64,000 bases of DNA, from assembly GCA_035236585.1 (NCBI GenBank), contig CP141132.1, positions 27,177,445 to 27,241,444 on the forward strand. Reading direction: 5' to 3'. Below the pieces are notes generated by a model. The model did not search any database. It was not told where the DNA came from and was given only the letters and a program-made list of their open reading frames with translations. Shown here one piece after another: positions 35,410 through 47,101 of this stretch. The DNA is from Warburgia ugandensis (lineage: Eukaryota > Streptophyta > Magnoliopsida > Canellales > Canellaceae). Within the stretch, counting starts at the first letter, position 1. Every line of letters starts with the position of its first letter. The position numbers and the translations under genes are program-made.

Positions 35410-37266
35410 TGTATGACAGTGCGTACACTATCCCAGGTGCGGCCTTCAGGTGCGCACGCGACATGGGGCATGAGTCCTGGCTCGACCATGGTGCACGGGG
35501 TGCCCTGGGAGTTGAGACGCGCCATGCTACAAGGTGCGTCCGTGGGATGATGCGTGTCATAGCGCGTCACTTGAGCATGCATATGTGTGTGCAAAACGCA
35601 GTCCCTGGCTCAGCCTTTGAGCGCGGACACACATAAGGCGGTCACGGTTCAACCAGGATACACGGGTATCCTGGGAACTGGGGCACGCTGACCTACTGAG
35701 ACTTTAAAGATAGGATTAAAGGATAAATTACAGAGTCTAACTATTGGAAAGTAGATCCACACCATAGGATCTAGCTTGACAAATGAATTAGGCAAGGACC
35801 ATGGACCCAATAGGTAGATCTAGCGATCTAAATAGAATGAAACTAATAAGGACTCCTTGTATCCATTCATACCCAGGAGTTTATAAATGAGGCCCTAGGA
35901 AGGGTTAAAGTGATAAAGGATGCGACTCCAAGAGACTTTGAGGTAGGTGCTCTATCGCTACTAGACTTTTAAAAAGAGCCTTGATTGTTTTGAGACTGTA
36001 AGTATACGTATATGACTTGTTTAGCATGACTTATTTTATGACTTGTTTAGCTTATAAACAAATTCAGCATGCATATGACAAATACATTATGCATAGACAT
36101 GTTTTGCAAACAATTGCATATATCGCATGATTTGTGAGCACTAAGTTCTTAAAAAATTGCATATCCTTAAGGGTTACCAAAAGACGATGGAGTGCCCAAA
36201 AGATGCTGGATAGGCAGTTGTGAGGGTCAGGCAGTTGTGAGGGACCCAAAGAGGATAGGTTTTGAAAAAGAGGTTTTTCGCTTGTTTGATCTTATATGAT
36301 TTAAGCTAGTAAGCTCGTGGGCACTGTGCCGAGGGGTCTGGGTTGACCACCCAACCTCTACCACTACTAGGTGGAATGGGTACCACACCCAAAAAGGGCA
36401 TGTCCCTATGTTGACTGCATGTGGTACAGGGGGCTACCACTGGTGTCACGGCAGTGGGTCGATGTGTCATATGCCCCATAGAGGCTATGACACTGTGTCC
36501 TTAGGTACCCGGGGACCACACGGCGGCGAGGTCGTGGGCATAGTTTGGGCCCTATGGTTTCATGGATTTACTTGCATTGCATATGGCAAGACATGAGGTT
36601 GGTCAACCATACCATACCAGATATCCATGAGTTGGATTCAGTTAAGCATCTTATGCATATCATTATGTTTATGATATATGATACCTTCGACTTGGACTAT
36701 GCTATTCTTTAAGTCGTCAGTATTTCAATTCGACAGTGGTTTTTAATATCAATATTGAACGTGATTGTTCGAACATGCACATGTTTTTAAGAGCATATGA
36801 TTTTAAACATAGCATGCATTGTAAAACTAGTAGTGATAGACTCCTACTGAGTATAGTATATACTCACCCTATCCCTAACATTTTTCAGGATAGTTCCACT
36901 CACAAATAAAAGACGCCTCAGGAGATAGTAGTGCTATGAGCAAGTGAATTAAAAAGGAGACAATTATACATGTAAGTAAACTCTCAACCCTTTGGACATG
37001 TATTTATTTACAGTTGGGCTGTGTGCTGTGACTGGATAGACATGGGAAAAAACATTTATGATTTCTGAAGTTTTTCATAAAAAAAAAAAACTACTTTGAT
37101 TGTTGTGAAAGCAAATGACACTCGGGGTTTTCAAAATAAGTTTAAAACTAAAGATTTTTCGCTGCATTGCATGGTTTTTATAAAATGGTTTTCAAATAGG
37201 GATGCATCCCACCTTAGGAATTAGATATTGCATTTAAAAATGTATGAGAAAACCTGGGTCGTCACA
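35410..37266 (+). mobile_element. Family-2 3' LTR of element C, second part
   Basis: Resumes the 3' LTR after copy E (first five bases are the duplicated target). It runs in register with 27000-28534 and then supplies the ~235 bp missing from the 5' LTR, ending AACCTGGGTCGTCACA at 37266. The flank ATTTC (37267-37271) equals 25970-25974 and closes element C. Confidence 0.82.
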
Positions 37267-37271
37267 ATTTC
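37267..37271. repeat. Target site duplication ATTTC (right, element C)
   Basis: Identical to 25970-25974, flanking the 11.3-kb element C including its nested LTR. Confidence 0.8.
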
Positions 37272-39020
37272 AAGGACTTATTCATTGGGAAAAAATTGTG
37301 AATTTCAAGTAGCTTAGTAATAAGAAAAGTTGAATTGTCATTATGGAAGATATGCATGCTAAGGTGGACCAATGGGAGAAGAGTCCTTGAATTTTATCTC
37401 TTTTTCCATTCTGCCTTCTCTCTCTATCTCTCCATTTTTCCCTTATCATTTCCTCTCTTTCCCATCCTTCCATATGCAAAATCTTCTAAGGAAGGGAGTT
37501 CCAGGCTAATTTTTTTAAAAACTAGTGCTTCCCCCAATTGTTGCTCCTAGGGTTTCAACCTCCTTTCACCCACTTTCCTATTTCCAACTTCCACCCACCT
37601 TCGTAGAGTCTTACTTCTAATTCCCATCCTAAGTTACCTATCCCATTCAACTACCCTTCCCCACTTCCTTATCCTCTCTCTCTTATCTCTTGGGATAGGA
37701 TTCCAGCAACCTTAGAAGATTTAAGCAACTATAAAGCACCAAGGGGATTCCATGCATAGGACACACATAGAACCATCACGCTATCTTCCATCCTCAACCT
37801 ATTATGCTCTCCTAGGACTTTCAATGCCTCTTTCCTTGGCTGCTTCCCATTGATTCTTCATGCCTCCTTCTTCCTTATTTTGTACTCTAAGTTCCATGTT
37901 ACTTCCTTGATTATTTCCTTTCATTGTTGCTTCATTTGTTCTTTGTTTCATGCGTCAATTTTTTTCCTTGCTTTCATTGATTCATTCATTTCTGCTTAGA
38001 TCCTTGTATGCAAGGGCCACTAATCTCTTGTAGTGACAACCAAGAGATAGTGACTGTTGGATCAAGTTATTTGTCCTTTGAGTCTTCATGAATTCCTTGA
38101 TTTCCATTGCTCTCATTCCCATCCATTTCAATCACGCTCCTTTAGTTCTCTTTTGGTTCACATGCATACATCTTTGGAGATTGGGTTGCATCTCTTTTGA
38201 AGTCATTAGTTAGTAATTTCATGCCAAGAACAATGCTAAATTTTACTTTCTATGCTTCCAATGTTTATGTGTCTCTTTTTGTAAGAATTTCAATTCAATA
38301 AAGCTTATAGTTGGTGCACACTTGTCCTTATTTGTTTCTAATGCTTAAAAGTCTTTGAATCTTGATTGTTATACCATGTTTTGTGCTTACTTTCCATGCA
38401 TCTTCCATTCTAGCTTTCATTGCACCATACCCATGTCCATTCATGTACAAAATTCATCTTAATTCCATGCTCACATCTTTAATAATCATGCCTACCTTTC
38501 ATGTCCAATTCATGGATCATAGTTCACATAGAATCATGCACACTATTTTATTCTTGTTTCCTTAGTCTTACATGTTTTATTTGTCTAATTTTAGGGTTCT
38601 TTATTTGTTGTTTAAGTTTAGTTGCATGTTAGGTTGGTTTTAGGTAGTTTCTAATTCTAGTTTTTAGCATGTTCTATTTTTAGAATGCTTCTAATTTTAG
38701 TTTTAGGAAAGTATTATTTATATGCAAAAGTAGACACTTATCACATGTTCGTTAGGAAAGTTGCTAATTTTATTGAACATCTTTATTTTTAGAAAGTTTT
38801 CATTTAGTTCATGTTTCTAATTCCATGCATGTTTCCCTTTTAATGTTGTTTAAATTTCTAGTTTAATTGAAACAATCTTTCTTTGGCTAAGGATAAGTAA
38901 TTTAACCAAGATCAAATAAACATACATATATATGAGATTCCTCATGTGGTTGACCTCACTCACATACAATTACTATATTGATTTGTGTGCTTGTGAGTAA
39001 TTTTAAAGCTATACCAAAAT
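37272..39020 (+). mobile_element. 3' LTR of Athila-like element A2, second part
   Basis: Continues the LTR broken at 25974. It contains the family end block near 38935-39010 (GATTCCTCATGTGG.TTGACCTC, TTTGTGTGCTTGTGAGT), the plus-strand version of the end of the other Athila-like LTRs. The two parts sum to about 2.3 kb. The exact end is uncertain by about 20 bases. A possible poly-A signal AATAAA lies near 38298. No coding sequence. Confidence 0.68.
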
Positions 39021-39159
39021 AAGCCTAATTCAACAGTGATATGGAATTCTTGTTAATGGTTCCTTTGTTCTCTTATTTGGATTTAAACTAGCTTTGCAAA
39101 GGAGTCCATCTCTGAGACGTCTAAGTAAAAGGCCTCTTTACTGATTTTCAATCAAAAGA

Positions 39160-39162
<3 letters not shown>

Positions 39163-39194
<32 letters not shown>
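39163..39194. repeat. (GT)16 microsatellite
   Basis: Perfect run of 16 GT units. Confidence 0.95.
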
Positions 39195-39196
<2 letters not shown>

Positions 39197-42100
39197 ATGT
39201 ATTAACTTAATTTTAGTGCTAAATAGATTATATTTAATAAGAAAGTGATGTAATTAGTCCCATTTTTAACACATTAGCCTCTTTCTAAATGGTTTGATGG
39301 CTGTATCGTTAAGTGGGCTCATATTTATGAAGATCCAAACTATATCCTAACTATTGTAACTTCTAGTACCCAAATGGATTTAAAAATTTGACCATTCATT
39401 TTACAACTTAAGAAAACAATGGCTAAGATCCAGTTGATGAAAATTTTAGAGCATGACAAATCTAAGTTGACGACAACATTGTGAAAGATACAGGTTTTCA
39501 GAAATCTAGGATAGCAGTTTATAGCATTAGTGTGAGGCTAATTAATAAAAAAATAAAGGGTAATTGTATCACTTCCTTATTTAATAACCTAAGGACAGTT
39601 TTGGCACAAAGATCTTCAAAGTTTATCTTACACGGTAACCGCACCCGCAATAACAGTTTCCAACTGCATTCAATTTTCATTTAAGCCAACATTTACACAC
39701 ACTTTACTGTGCTCTTAGACATGTTAACTACAATATTAGTCATATCTGTTGTCTGCTTGTGCTATTCACCGACAAAAAACATTATAAAATTGAGACTTAA
39801 CAAAGAAATGACGTGCGTTTATTTACATAAAGTAATGCCAACGAACTTCGACATTGTTGCTCGTTTCTTAACTTAGGGTCAAACGCTTTCATAAAGATGT
39901 CCTAATAGATTACGTATCTGGCAACATCTGGCTATTATTTTTGTCAAATGCAAACTTATAACATAGAGACTAACTTGTGCTATTGCATTTTTCGTCTAAG
40001 TCTTCCCAAAGGGGTCAGTTTCCACACACTCTCTCAAGAAAAAACATAAAAATCCAAAAGAATTTCAGGGGAGTAGTTCTGTTTGTACTACTGTGAGAAG
40101 GACACGAGAATGGCTGTATTCCTCTGACGAAAAAGGGAAAGAAACTTAAGGAGCAATACGTTGTAGATTGCAAATGATCCAATCTCGGGACGCTAGTCAA
40201 ACACAGGGCAAGTCATTGGCTTGTGCTCAAAATAATTGGACTATGCCAGTGGGCTCTGCAAAAGCTTTCACATGCAAGTGTAGTTGGAGTGGATGGTGAC
40301 GTAGATCCTCGTTTTGACTTGACAGCACACAAAGGAGAAAGGAGAACCTTGGAAATGAATAGCCTGTACCTTCTTTTTATCACAAGCAAAGGCTCAAAGT
40401 AAACACTCAACATATAATCGCGGTAGCTAAAAAGACGATTTCAGTAACTATAAACTACCAGATATTGAGCTAAAATGCCAAGTACTTTAGTGGTTTGGTA
40501 AAAAGAGAAGCCTCTCTCATTGACATTAGGTTGGGATTTGAGGTGGGCATTTAATTAAAGGATGGATAAATTTACGAGAGTGTGCGAGATATTTTCTTTA
40601 TACGTCCTACGTATGAACCCAAAAGAAGTACCATATATTATAAGGGAGTAGATATGTTTAGTCAAAAGTAGCCGACCTCTGCTTGCTTGTTGAGCAACTA
40701 AGGGATGATCAAGGCAAGATTCATGTGACCATTGGGAGATACCTGTTTATTAGTAATTTTAGTTGCTGTTTGTGCTCTTGTTTAAGCCGGGGAATATAAT
40801 ATCCTTTAGTGCCTGTTTGATTGGTAGGAAATAGAAGAAAATTGATTTTTACCAAAATGAAATTCTTCATGAAAAGTGATTTAAGCCTGAGTGTGGGAAA
40901 AAGATCCAATAAAAATTTATGAAAAATCAAATTAACAATTATGAAATGCTTAAGCTAGAAAGCACGGTGACTACGTTGGTGGTGCTTAAGATGGATCCTT
41001 CAACATAGCACATATTGTTTGGACGTTAAATGAGAGCTTTTAGGTGGTGCTGTGACGTGTGAAAGTGCAGGGATTTACACATGCAACTAAAAGTACATGC
41101 GGGCCCGTCTTTTCAGTAATCAAAATCGATCACTTCCCAAGCGCCATCTTAGAAGAAAATGACCCAGGTATCTTTGCTAAATGATCCTAAACCTAGTACA
41201 GTTGGGGCGGGCCAATAGATGACTCTGAGCATACAAAATGACACGAATAAGATCTTGATCATTTGGAGGTATAGGCTTGAGGCTGCAAGCTTTTGGGAAC
41301 ATGCCTGTGTGTGTGATTGTCTCTGATAAAGAAATTGCGTGCTTCAGCAAACTCCTGGCCTAATGTGTACTTCTATCTAGTCGTGTAACCCTGTATTACA
41401 CGTGCATATGCATAATATTTAAAGCTACTCCATTAATGTCCAAAGGAAAATGTTGTCGTCGAAAATGGTTATAGTATATGGTTATGGAGACAGCAACTCT
41501 GGGAAAGAATGATTAATATTCGAATTGAGAATGAAGGATTAACTGGAGCATGAATGACAATGGGCAATGATTAAATTATAAGGGCACCATGAGTTGGCCA
41601 TAGCCAGATTTGCACTAATCAGAATCCTAAGACATAACTGGCCAACTATCTGCACTCAACCGTCCATTGAATTACCAACAAATTCTTGGATTATATCGAT
41701 ACTTGAGAGACAGTTTGGACAATCATTAATAGAAGTTCAAACAGGCGGAGATATTCGGCCAAACATAAACATTATTGTTCCCACCTACTATGATTCTTAT
41801 ATATGATACGTGCATTTGCATCCAGTGAGAGAGAAGGAGAGAGAGTTTGGAACAGTCATAAGAGTGTGGCTGAATCAAGCTAGTTTGACCACAATGATGG
41901 AAAAGCTGTCTTCTGCTCGTTGTTGGTGTATTGGCGTTGGTGGACAGTAAAAGAGAAGGGCTTTGACATGCAAAAATACACAGGATGGAGTGCTTCAACA
42001 GGAACTGATGCAGCTGGACACCACTCCATTACCACCATTCTTTACTTTCTTCACCTCCTCTTTTATAATTGCATTTACTTGCCTTGAATAACGAGCCAAA

Positions 42101-42581
42101 CCCAAAGCAGAAACAAAATTATATTTATATTAAGGGAGGAAAAATGGACAAACAGAAAGGAATACCATTACAGTTTCACTTGTATGTCGTTTCACTTCCA
42201 ACCCTTTACCGTACATCAGGTAAAGGATACAAGGAAATGTTATACGGAATTTGTTCGCACACACTCTCTTTGCTTGTTCGTCTTCTTCATGGCAGGCTTC
42301 TTCTCTTTATCGTACAGGTGTGAAGAAGAGGTCCAACACTGCACATTCCGAATTGGACAGGAGCATGGGGAAGTGGATGTACAAAGAATGAAAAAATAAT
42401 GTTATGTCTCTACTTTCGATATCTCCCTTGGTAGACCCTACTCCACAAACACAGACTTGAATGCAACTTTTTCATGCATTCAGCGGACACTTCAAACCTA
42501 GGCTTAACTTCTTTCCATTCCTATAACAAAACACGGACTGGCGTATACAGTAAAAGAGAACAGTAAGATGACGCTTTGTGC

Positions 42582-42793
42582 AACTTTATGAGGGAGAGAC
42601 AAACCAAAGAAAGAATGGATTCGCAAGAATGGGCTCGACTTTTGTTTTGATCCACAACACTCATGGGTCCTGTGACTCTTGGAGGCTTTTTGAAACTTTA
42701 TGGGGGAGAGACAAACCAAAGAAAGAATTGATGCGTATGAATGGGCCCGAACTTTGTCCGGATCCACACCATTCATGGGTCCTGTAACTCTTG
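42582..42793. repeat. Tandem duplication, 111-bp unit, two copies
   Basis: Unit 1 starts AACTTTATGAGGGAGAGAC at 42582 and unit 2 starts AACTTTATGGGGGAGAGAC at 42693. Both continue through AACCAAAGAAAGAAT, GAATGGGC(T/C)CGA, GATCCACA and CATGGGTCCTGT(G/A)ACTCTTG. The copies differ at roughly one base in eight, so the duplication is not recent. Confidence 0.85.
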
Positions 42794-43334
42794 TATTAGT
42801 GGACTAACCGGCAGACAGAGAGGGAGATTATATACTTGTCGCTTATTGTCTTGATGTTGAAGTAGATAGTATGAGCAGCTAAAAGTATAGTAGTGCTATT
42901 TAGGTTAAGGTAACGGTCCAGAAGGAAGCTTTTAACGTTGTAAATGTGGGGCACTAGTCCTAAGCACTGGAGACAAGGGTAGACTGCAGAGTCGCAGGAT
43001 GGGGATGACAAAGCCGAAAATGGTTTTTCCATAAATCTCATCTCTTGACTTATGTATATCAGCGCCTCTCTGCATAATTCCCTTTGTGATATCATGCAAT
43101 AACTTCACCCAGGAAAGGACTGTATCCTGCGCAGGTGCAAGCCATGGGACCCATGCAACGCATAGGGCGTAGGTCCTGCACTAAAACTATGGAGGAAGGG
43201 CTATTTACCAAGGTTCAAAAAGTCATTATAATATTTTGCTTAGTACAATTTGAGTGCGAAAAACTTGAACATGGCCACGCTTATAGCCATTCTATAGAAT
43301 TTTTCTTTCAGTTTCAGTAGTACCAGCTGATCAC

Positions 43335-44035
43335 ACAAACTCTAGAAGCAAACTTTCATTTGTTTCAGCCTGCTTGGATTCTCTAGGTAATATCCCTTTT
43401 AATCTCTCTGCTTTCATGAATTATCTATCCCAGGTATTGGGAGTGCTCTTTTAAGGGGAGTTCTTGTTTATCAATCTTTACTGGTGCCCCTTTAGCTTTT
43501 CTCCTTGCTAAAATTTCATTTCATATACTCTATCTTAGTTCAGCTAATTTTAAATCCTTTAGATTCCAATGTATCTCTCTATAACTCTAGCTTTGTATTT
43601 GTGCTCTCTCTTGTCTTATCAATCAAAACTTTATCATCTGTAAAAAAACATATACCATTAAATCTCCTTGTATAGATGTTTTGTTAACTCATCCATAGCC
43701 AACATGGAAAGGTATAGGCTCAATATTGATCCTTGTTGTAATTATATAGTGATAAGAAAATCGCCTGTCTCTTTTCTGATGGTCATAACATTTGTTACTA
43801 CTCCCTTATGCATATCCTTAATAACGTTTATGTACCCACGTTAAACCCCTTTCTCGCCCAACACACACCATACTAATCCTCTAGGGACCCTATCATAAGC
43901 TTTTTCTCTATCAATTGTCTTAGCAGTTGGAAAATAGCTTTCATAGTGGACTTTCGAGGCGTAAAACCAAACTAGTCTCATGCCTAGCCTCTTACTTAAT
44001 TACTCTTTCAAAAAGTTTCATCTTTTGGACACACA
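43335..44035 (-). pseudogene. LINE reverse transcriptase fragment (decayed)
   Basis: Translating the minus strand across frames gives plant LINE RT motifs in order. They are MKLFERVI near 44020-43990, EKAYDRVPRGLVW with AYDRVP at 43883-43900, YINVIKDMHKGVVTNV, QQGSILSLYLSML, the catalytic FTDD (usual FADD) at 43633-43644, then TNTKLEL, stop, RDTLESKGFK and HSQYLG. Several stops and frameshifts break it (one is Trp to TAG). LINE RT copies element RNA at a nicked chromosomal site. Only part of the RT remains; no endonuclease or poly-A tail is visible. RTE-like affinity is my guess from the motif wording. Confidence 0.8.
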
Positions 44036-46378
44036 GTGGATGCAATTAAAGGAGCAAAAGATGCCCAAAGTGGGCCCATGCATAAACCATGCAAAATTTG
44101 CCACCTTTGCATGGGTTTCAATTAATCCATTTAGCCATTTTAAGCCACAAAAATGATGACAAGTTAAGGAGCCAAGTCAACCACTAAATCCAAGGATAGG
44201 ATCCATCAACCTAAGCCAAGACATCTATCTAAGCCAGACATGAAGCCAAGCCAATGGAGCCCTCAAAGTTAGCCATCTAAGCTACATGAGCTAAGGTAAA
44301 TGGAAGGCCATGATTGGAGGTGAATTTGAATAATTATTCTTGCAATTTATGGGGATATTTTGAAGAGAATTAAGGAAAGATTCACTAGGATAAGGTAGTT
44401 TGTAGACTAATAAGTAGTGACCCTTCTATTTTTCATGTTTTTCCTACTTTTTCCTCACTTTCTACTTCACCCATAATAGGAACCACCAATTTCACTTTCC
44501 ATTCAAGAGCCCTACCTTTCTAAGACTCCTCCACCTTCCTAAACTCTCATTCCAAGCACCCAACCAATCCTAAATTCTTAGAAAATCACTTAGCCAATCA
44601 AATTTCCCATCTCACCTCACTTTCCCCAATTTTCCTACTTATCTCTTTCCTTCCATCTTCTTCTCCTTATTTTACCTCATCCCATCCACCCCACTTTCCA
44701 TAATTTACATGGATTCCATTATTTTTGAATGGGGGAGGTGCCCCTTCCTAAAAAAGTGGTATCTCCCACCTACATGTCTTTCAAAAGGCAGCCACCTATC
44801 CTACCTTGTTTCCTCTTTAAAAACCATAGCAACCCACTCATATTAACTATCCAAATTACTTGTTTTCATCACTAGCACGCCTCTAACTTGGGTCATCCTA
44901 GAAAATATAGGAGAAAAAGTATAAAATTCCAACAAAAACAAATGTGTAGGTATATATCTCTCCAACGAAGAAAAAGACACCTCCTTCACCCTGAGGAAGG
45001 TGTCCTCTTCTTTCATTACTTTCTTTTCTCTTTTTCCTTGAAGCTCCTTCTCCTTCGGGTGGCTACTACTTCTTCCAAGGTGGGTTGTTACTCCTCCAAT
45101 TATTCCATGCCTAGGCCATGGGTCGTTGATTTGTCTTTGAAAGGTTGGTTAGTCTTGCTTGCTTCTCATTATTTGATCTTAATTACAATTGTGCTTGTTG
45201 ATTCTTTGCAATTCCATTGTTTTTCCTTGACTAAAAGATTAAGATCCAAGGTTGGTTGTCTCTTGATGTGACAGCTAAGGGAAGTCACTTGGAATCAAAT
45301 ATTTGACCTTTCTTTTCATTTCCTTTTAGATCTCTTTTTAGTTTCTTTGAACCCTAGCATTCTTTTCCTTAGTTTTCCTTGAGTGTTGTCTTTATATTCC
45401 ATTAGATTTACCCTGGATTCTCAAGCTTGTTGGAGGAGAAATCATTATTAAGATCTAGTTTTGATTTTAGTATGGGAGAAAGCATGGTGTGTACTCTCCA
45501 AAAGTGTAAGGCACCATTCATGTAACCACTTTTTAGGCAATACAATTTGATCTTTAATGGAGAATCTCTTTGATTGTTGGATGATGATGATTGATTTACA
45601 TTTTTGTCTCATGGTTTAGTAGTTAATTTAAGATTATTGTTCCAATCATTAGCCGTGCCTGCCCCCCCCCCCCCCAACCAAGTGGAACACATGGTTTTGA
45701 AAACCTTTAGGGTTGAAGTTGCAGAATCTTGTCAACTTGATTGCCCACTCATGTTCCATTAGTTCTATACCTCATCTCAACAAGTATGAAATTCACTTAT
45801 CAATTCATGAGGAAACTATGTATGCGACCCATGGGTGGAACTTGTGGTTTTATGTATTTTTTGAGTGATTGAATTCAAAGTTAGATGCATTCATGTTAGG
45901 AAAAGTAGTTTAGTTAGTGGTTAATTATTGATCTTAATTAATTTGTTAGCATGTTGTTGATTAATTGTTACAATTTTCATTTCCATAATTTAATTGCTTT
46001 CTTTAGAATTTGCATGGTTGGAAGTAATTGATTATGCATGTTTCCTTAAGTGTTAAATTTCACGCTTAGAAAGTTAGATTTAGGAAAGTCATAAATTTAG
46101 AAAGTTTCATTTAGGAAAGTTTTGTTTTTAGAAAGCATGTTTAGGAAAGTTCTCAATTTTAGCATGTTTTTGGTTTTGCGTAGTTTCCATTTCCATGTAT
46201 TAATTTTTATTCTTTGTTTAGGTTAAAAGATCTCCTTAATTTGGCTAGGTTAGATAATTTAAAGTAGAGACCACTAATCATGCAATCATTCAATTCCTCA
46301 TGGGATTGACCTCCTCGTGTGAAAATTTTACAAATGATTCATGTGCTTGTGAGTTTAACCTTAAAAATCACAACAAAG
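44036..46378 (+). mobile_element. Athila-like LTR fragment, plus orientation
   Basis: From GATGCAATTAAAGGAGC it runs as the reverse complement of 47102-49420 (for example GCCCATGCATAAACCATGCAAA, the AAGCCA-rich stretch, then AAAGTTTT/AGGAAAGT runs), ending with the LTR end block TTCATGTGCTTGTGAGT and AAAATCACAACA. The first ~350 bp of the LTR are missing, abutting the LINE fragment. It includes a 14-C run. The 127-codon frame 44888-45271 has no domain and is not kept in the other LTR copies. Confidence 0.72.
45662..45675. repeat. Poly-C run (14 C)
   Basis: Homopolymer within the plus-strand Athila-like LTR; its true length may be uncertain because homopolymers are prone to sequencing error. 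Confidence 0.85.
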
Positions 46379-46388
46379 GTGGTTTTGT

Positions 46389-47101
46389 CCTATTGGTCCA
46401 CATGCTATCTTACCCAATTGAATTTTCACTCAAATATCTTCTAATTATCTTCTTAAAAATTCTGTGGATATTTGATCTAAATTCTCCTCTGATCATGGCC
46501 TTCAATGTGGATTGGCTCATATGGCTTGATGGCTTGCCTTGGGAGCTCATTTAGATTTGGCTTCATGGCTGGCTTTGGGTCCTTTTTGGTTTGGCTTGAT
46601 GGATCAACCCCCTTGGCTTTGATAACTTGGTTAGGCTCCTTAGGTTGTCACCCTCTTCATGGCTTATATGGCTTAGGTGACTCGAGTGAATCTCAGAAAA
46701 GGTGGTGGACTTTGTATGGCTTGTGCATGGGCCCACCTTAGTTACCTTTGACTTCTTCAATTCCATCATTTGCTTGCCTTAAGGTGATCTTGTTCCTTGA
46801 TCTCACTTTGAATTGATGACATTTAGGCCATGACACAATCTTTTGATCTTGATCTTCAATTTCCATCTTGATCGATCTTGACCGTCAAATAACTATCTCG
46901 CTTCCTACAAAATATGAAAAACTATAATTAAATCCTAAAATATTATGATTATTTATACATAATTAACTCAAATTAGACTTTAAACCTAGAAATTATCAAA
47001 TATTTGGTTTATTAGATTAGAAATGCATGTGTTGCAATTTTTGGCCAAAAACCCTAATTTAACATTATAAGTTATACAAGATGAGCAACTAATTGGATAC
47101 T
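46389..47101 (-). mobile_element. LTR of Athila-like element A4, part left of the A3 insertion
   Basis: Matches 49100-49740 of the A3 LTR in the same orientation (GGTCCACATGC, CATGGCCTTCA, TGATCTTGATCTTCAATTT, TTCCTACAAAA). It breaks at 47101 in AATTGGATACT, where A3 begins. It resumes at 60369 for the last 31 bases of the LTR. Its other end, near 46380, meets the end of the opposite-strand LTR. Confidence 0.7.

Larger units (their letters stand above)
39021..43330. other. Low-copy spacer without recognisable gene
   Basis: This 4.3-kb stretch does not resemble any repeat family elsewhere in the window and has a more even base composition. I scanned the short frames (for example 39481-39684, 41594-41806, 42069-42323 plus; 40015-40200, 42504-42776 minus) and found no conserved domain or plausible exon chain. 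It contains a (GT)16 run and a 111-bp tandem duplication. It could be old intergenic sequence or the flank of a gene, but nothing supports a gene call. Confidence 0.5.

Noticed and set aside
42069-42399. Overlapping frames 42069-42323 and 42184-42399 in the low-copy island
   Set aside because: No domain, no conserved exon signals that form a consistent gene model.
44888-45271. 127-codon open frame
   Set aside because: Within an Athila-like LTR; the matching part of the other LTR copies is not open.
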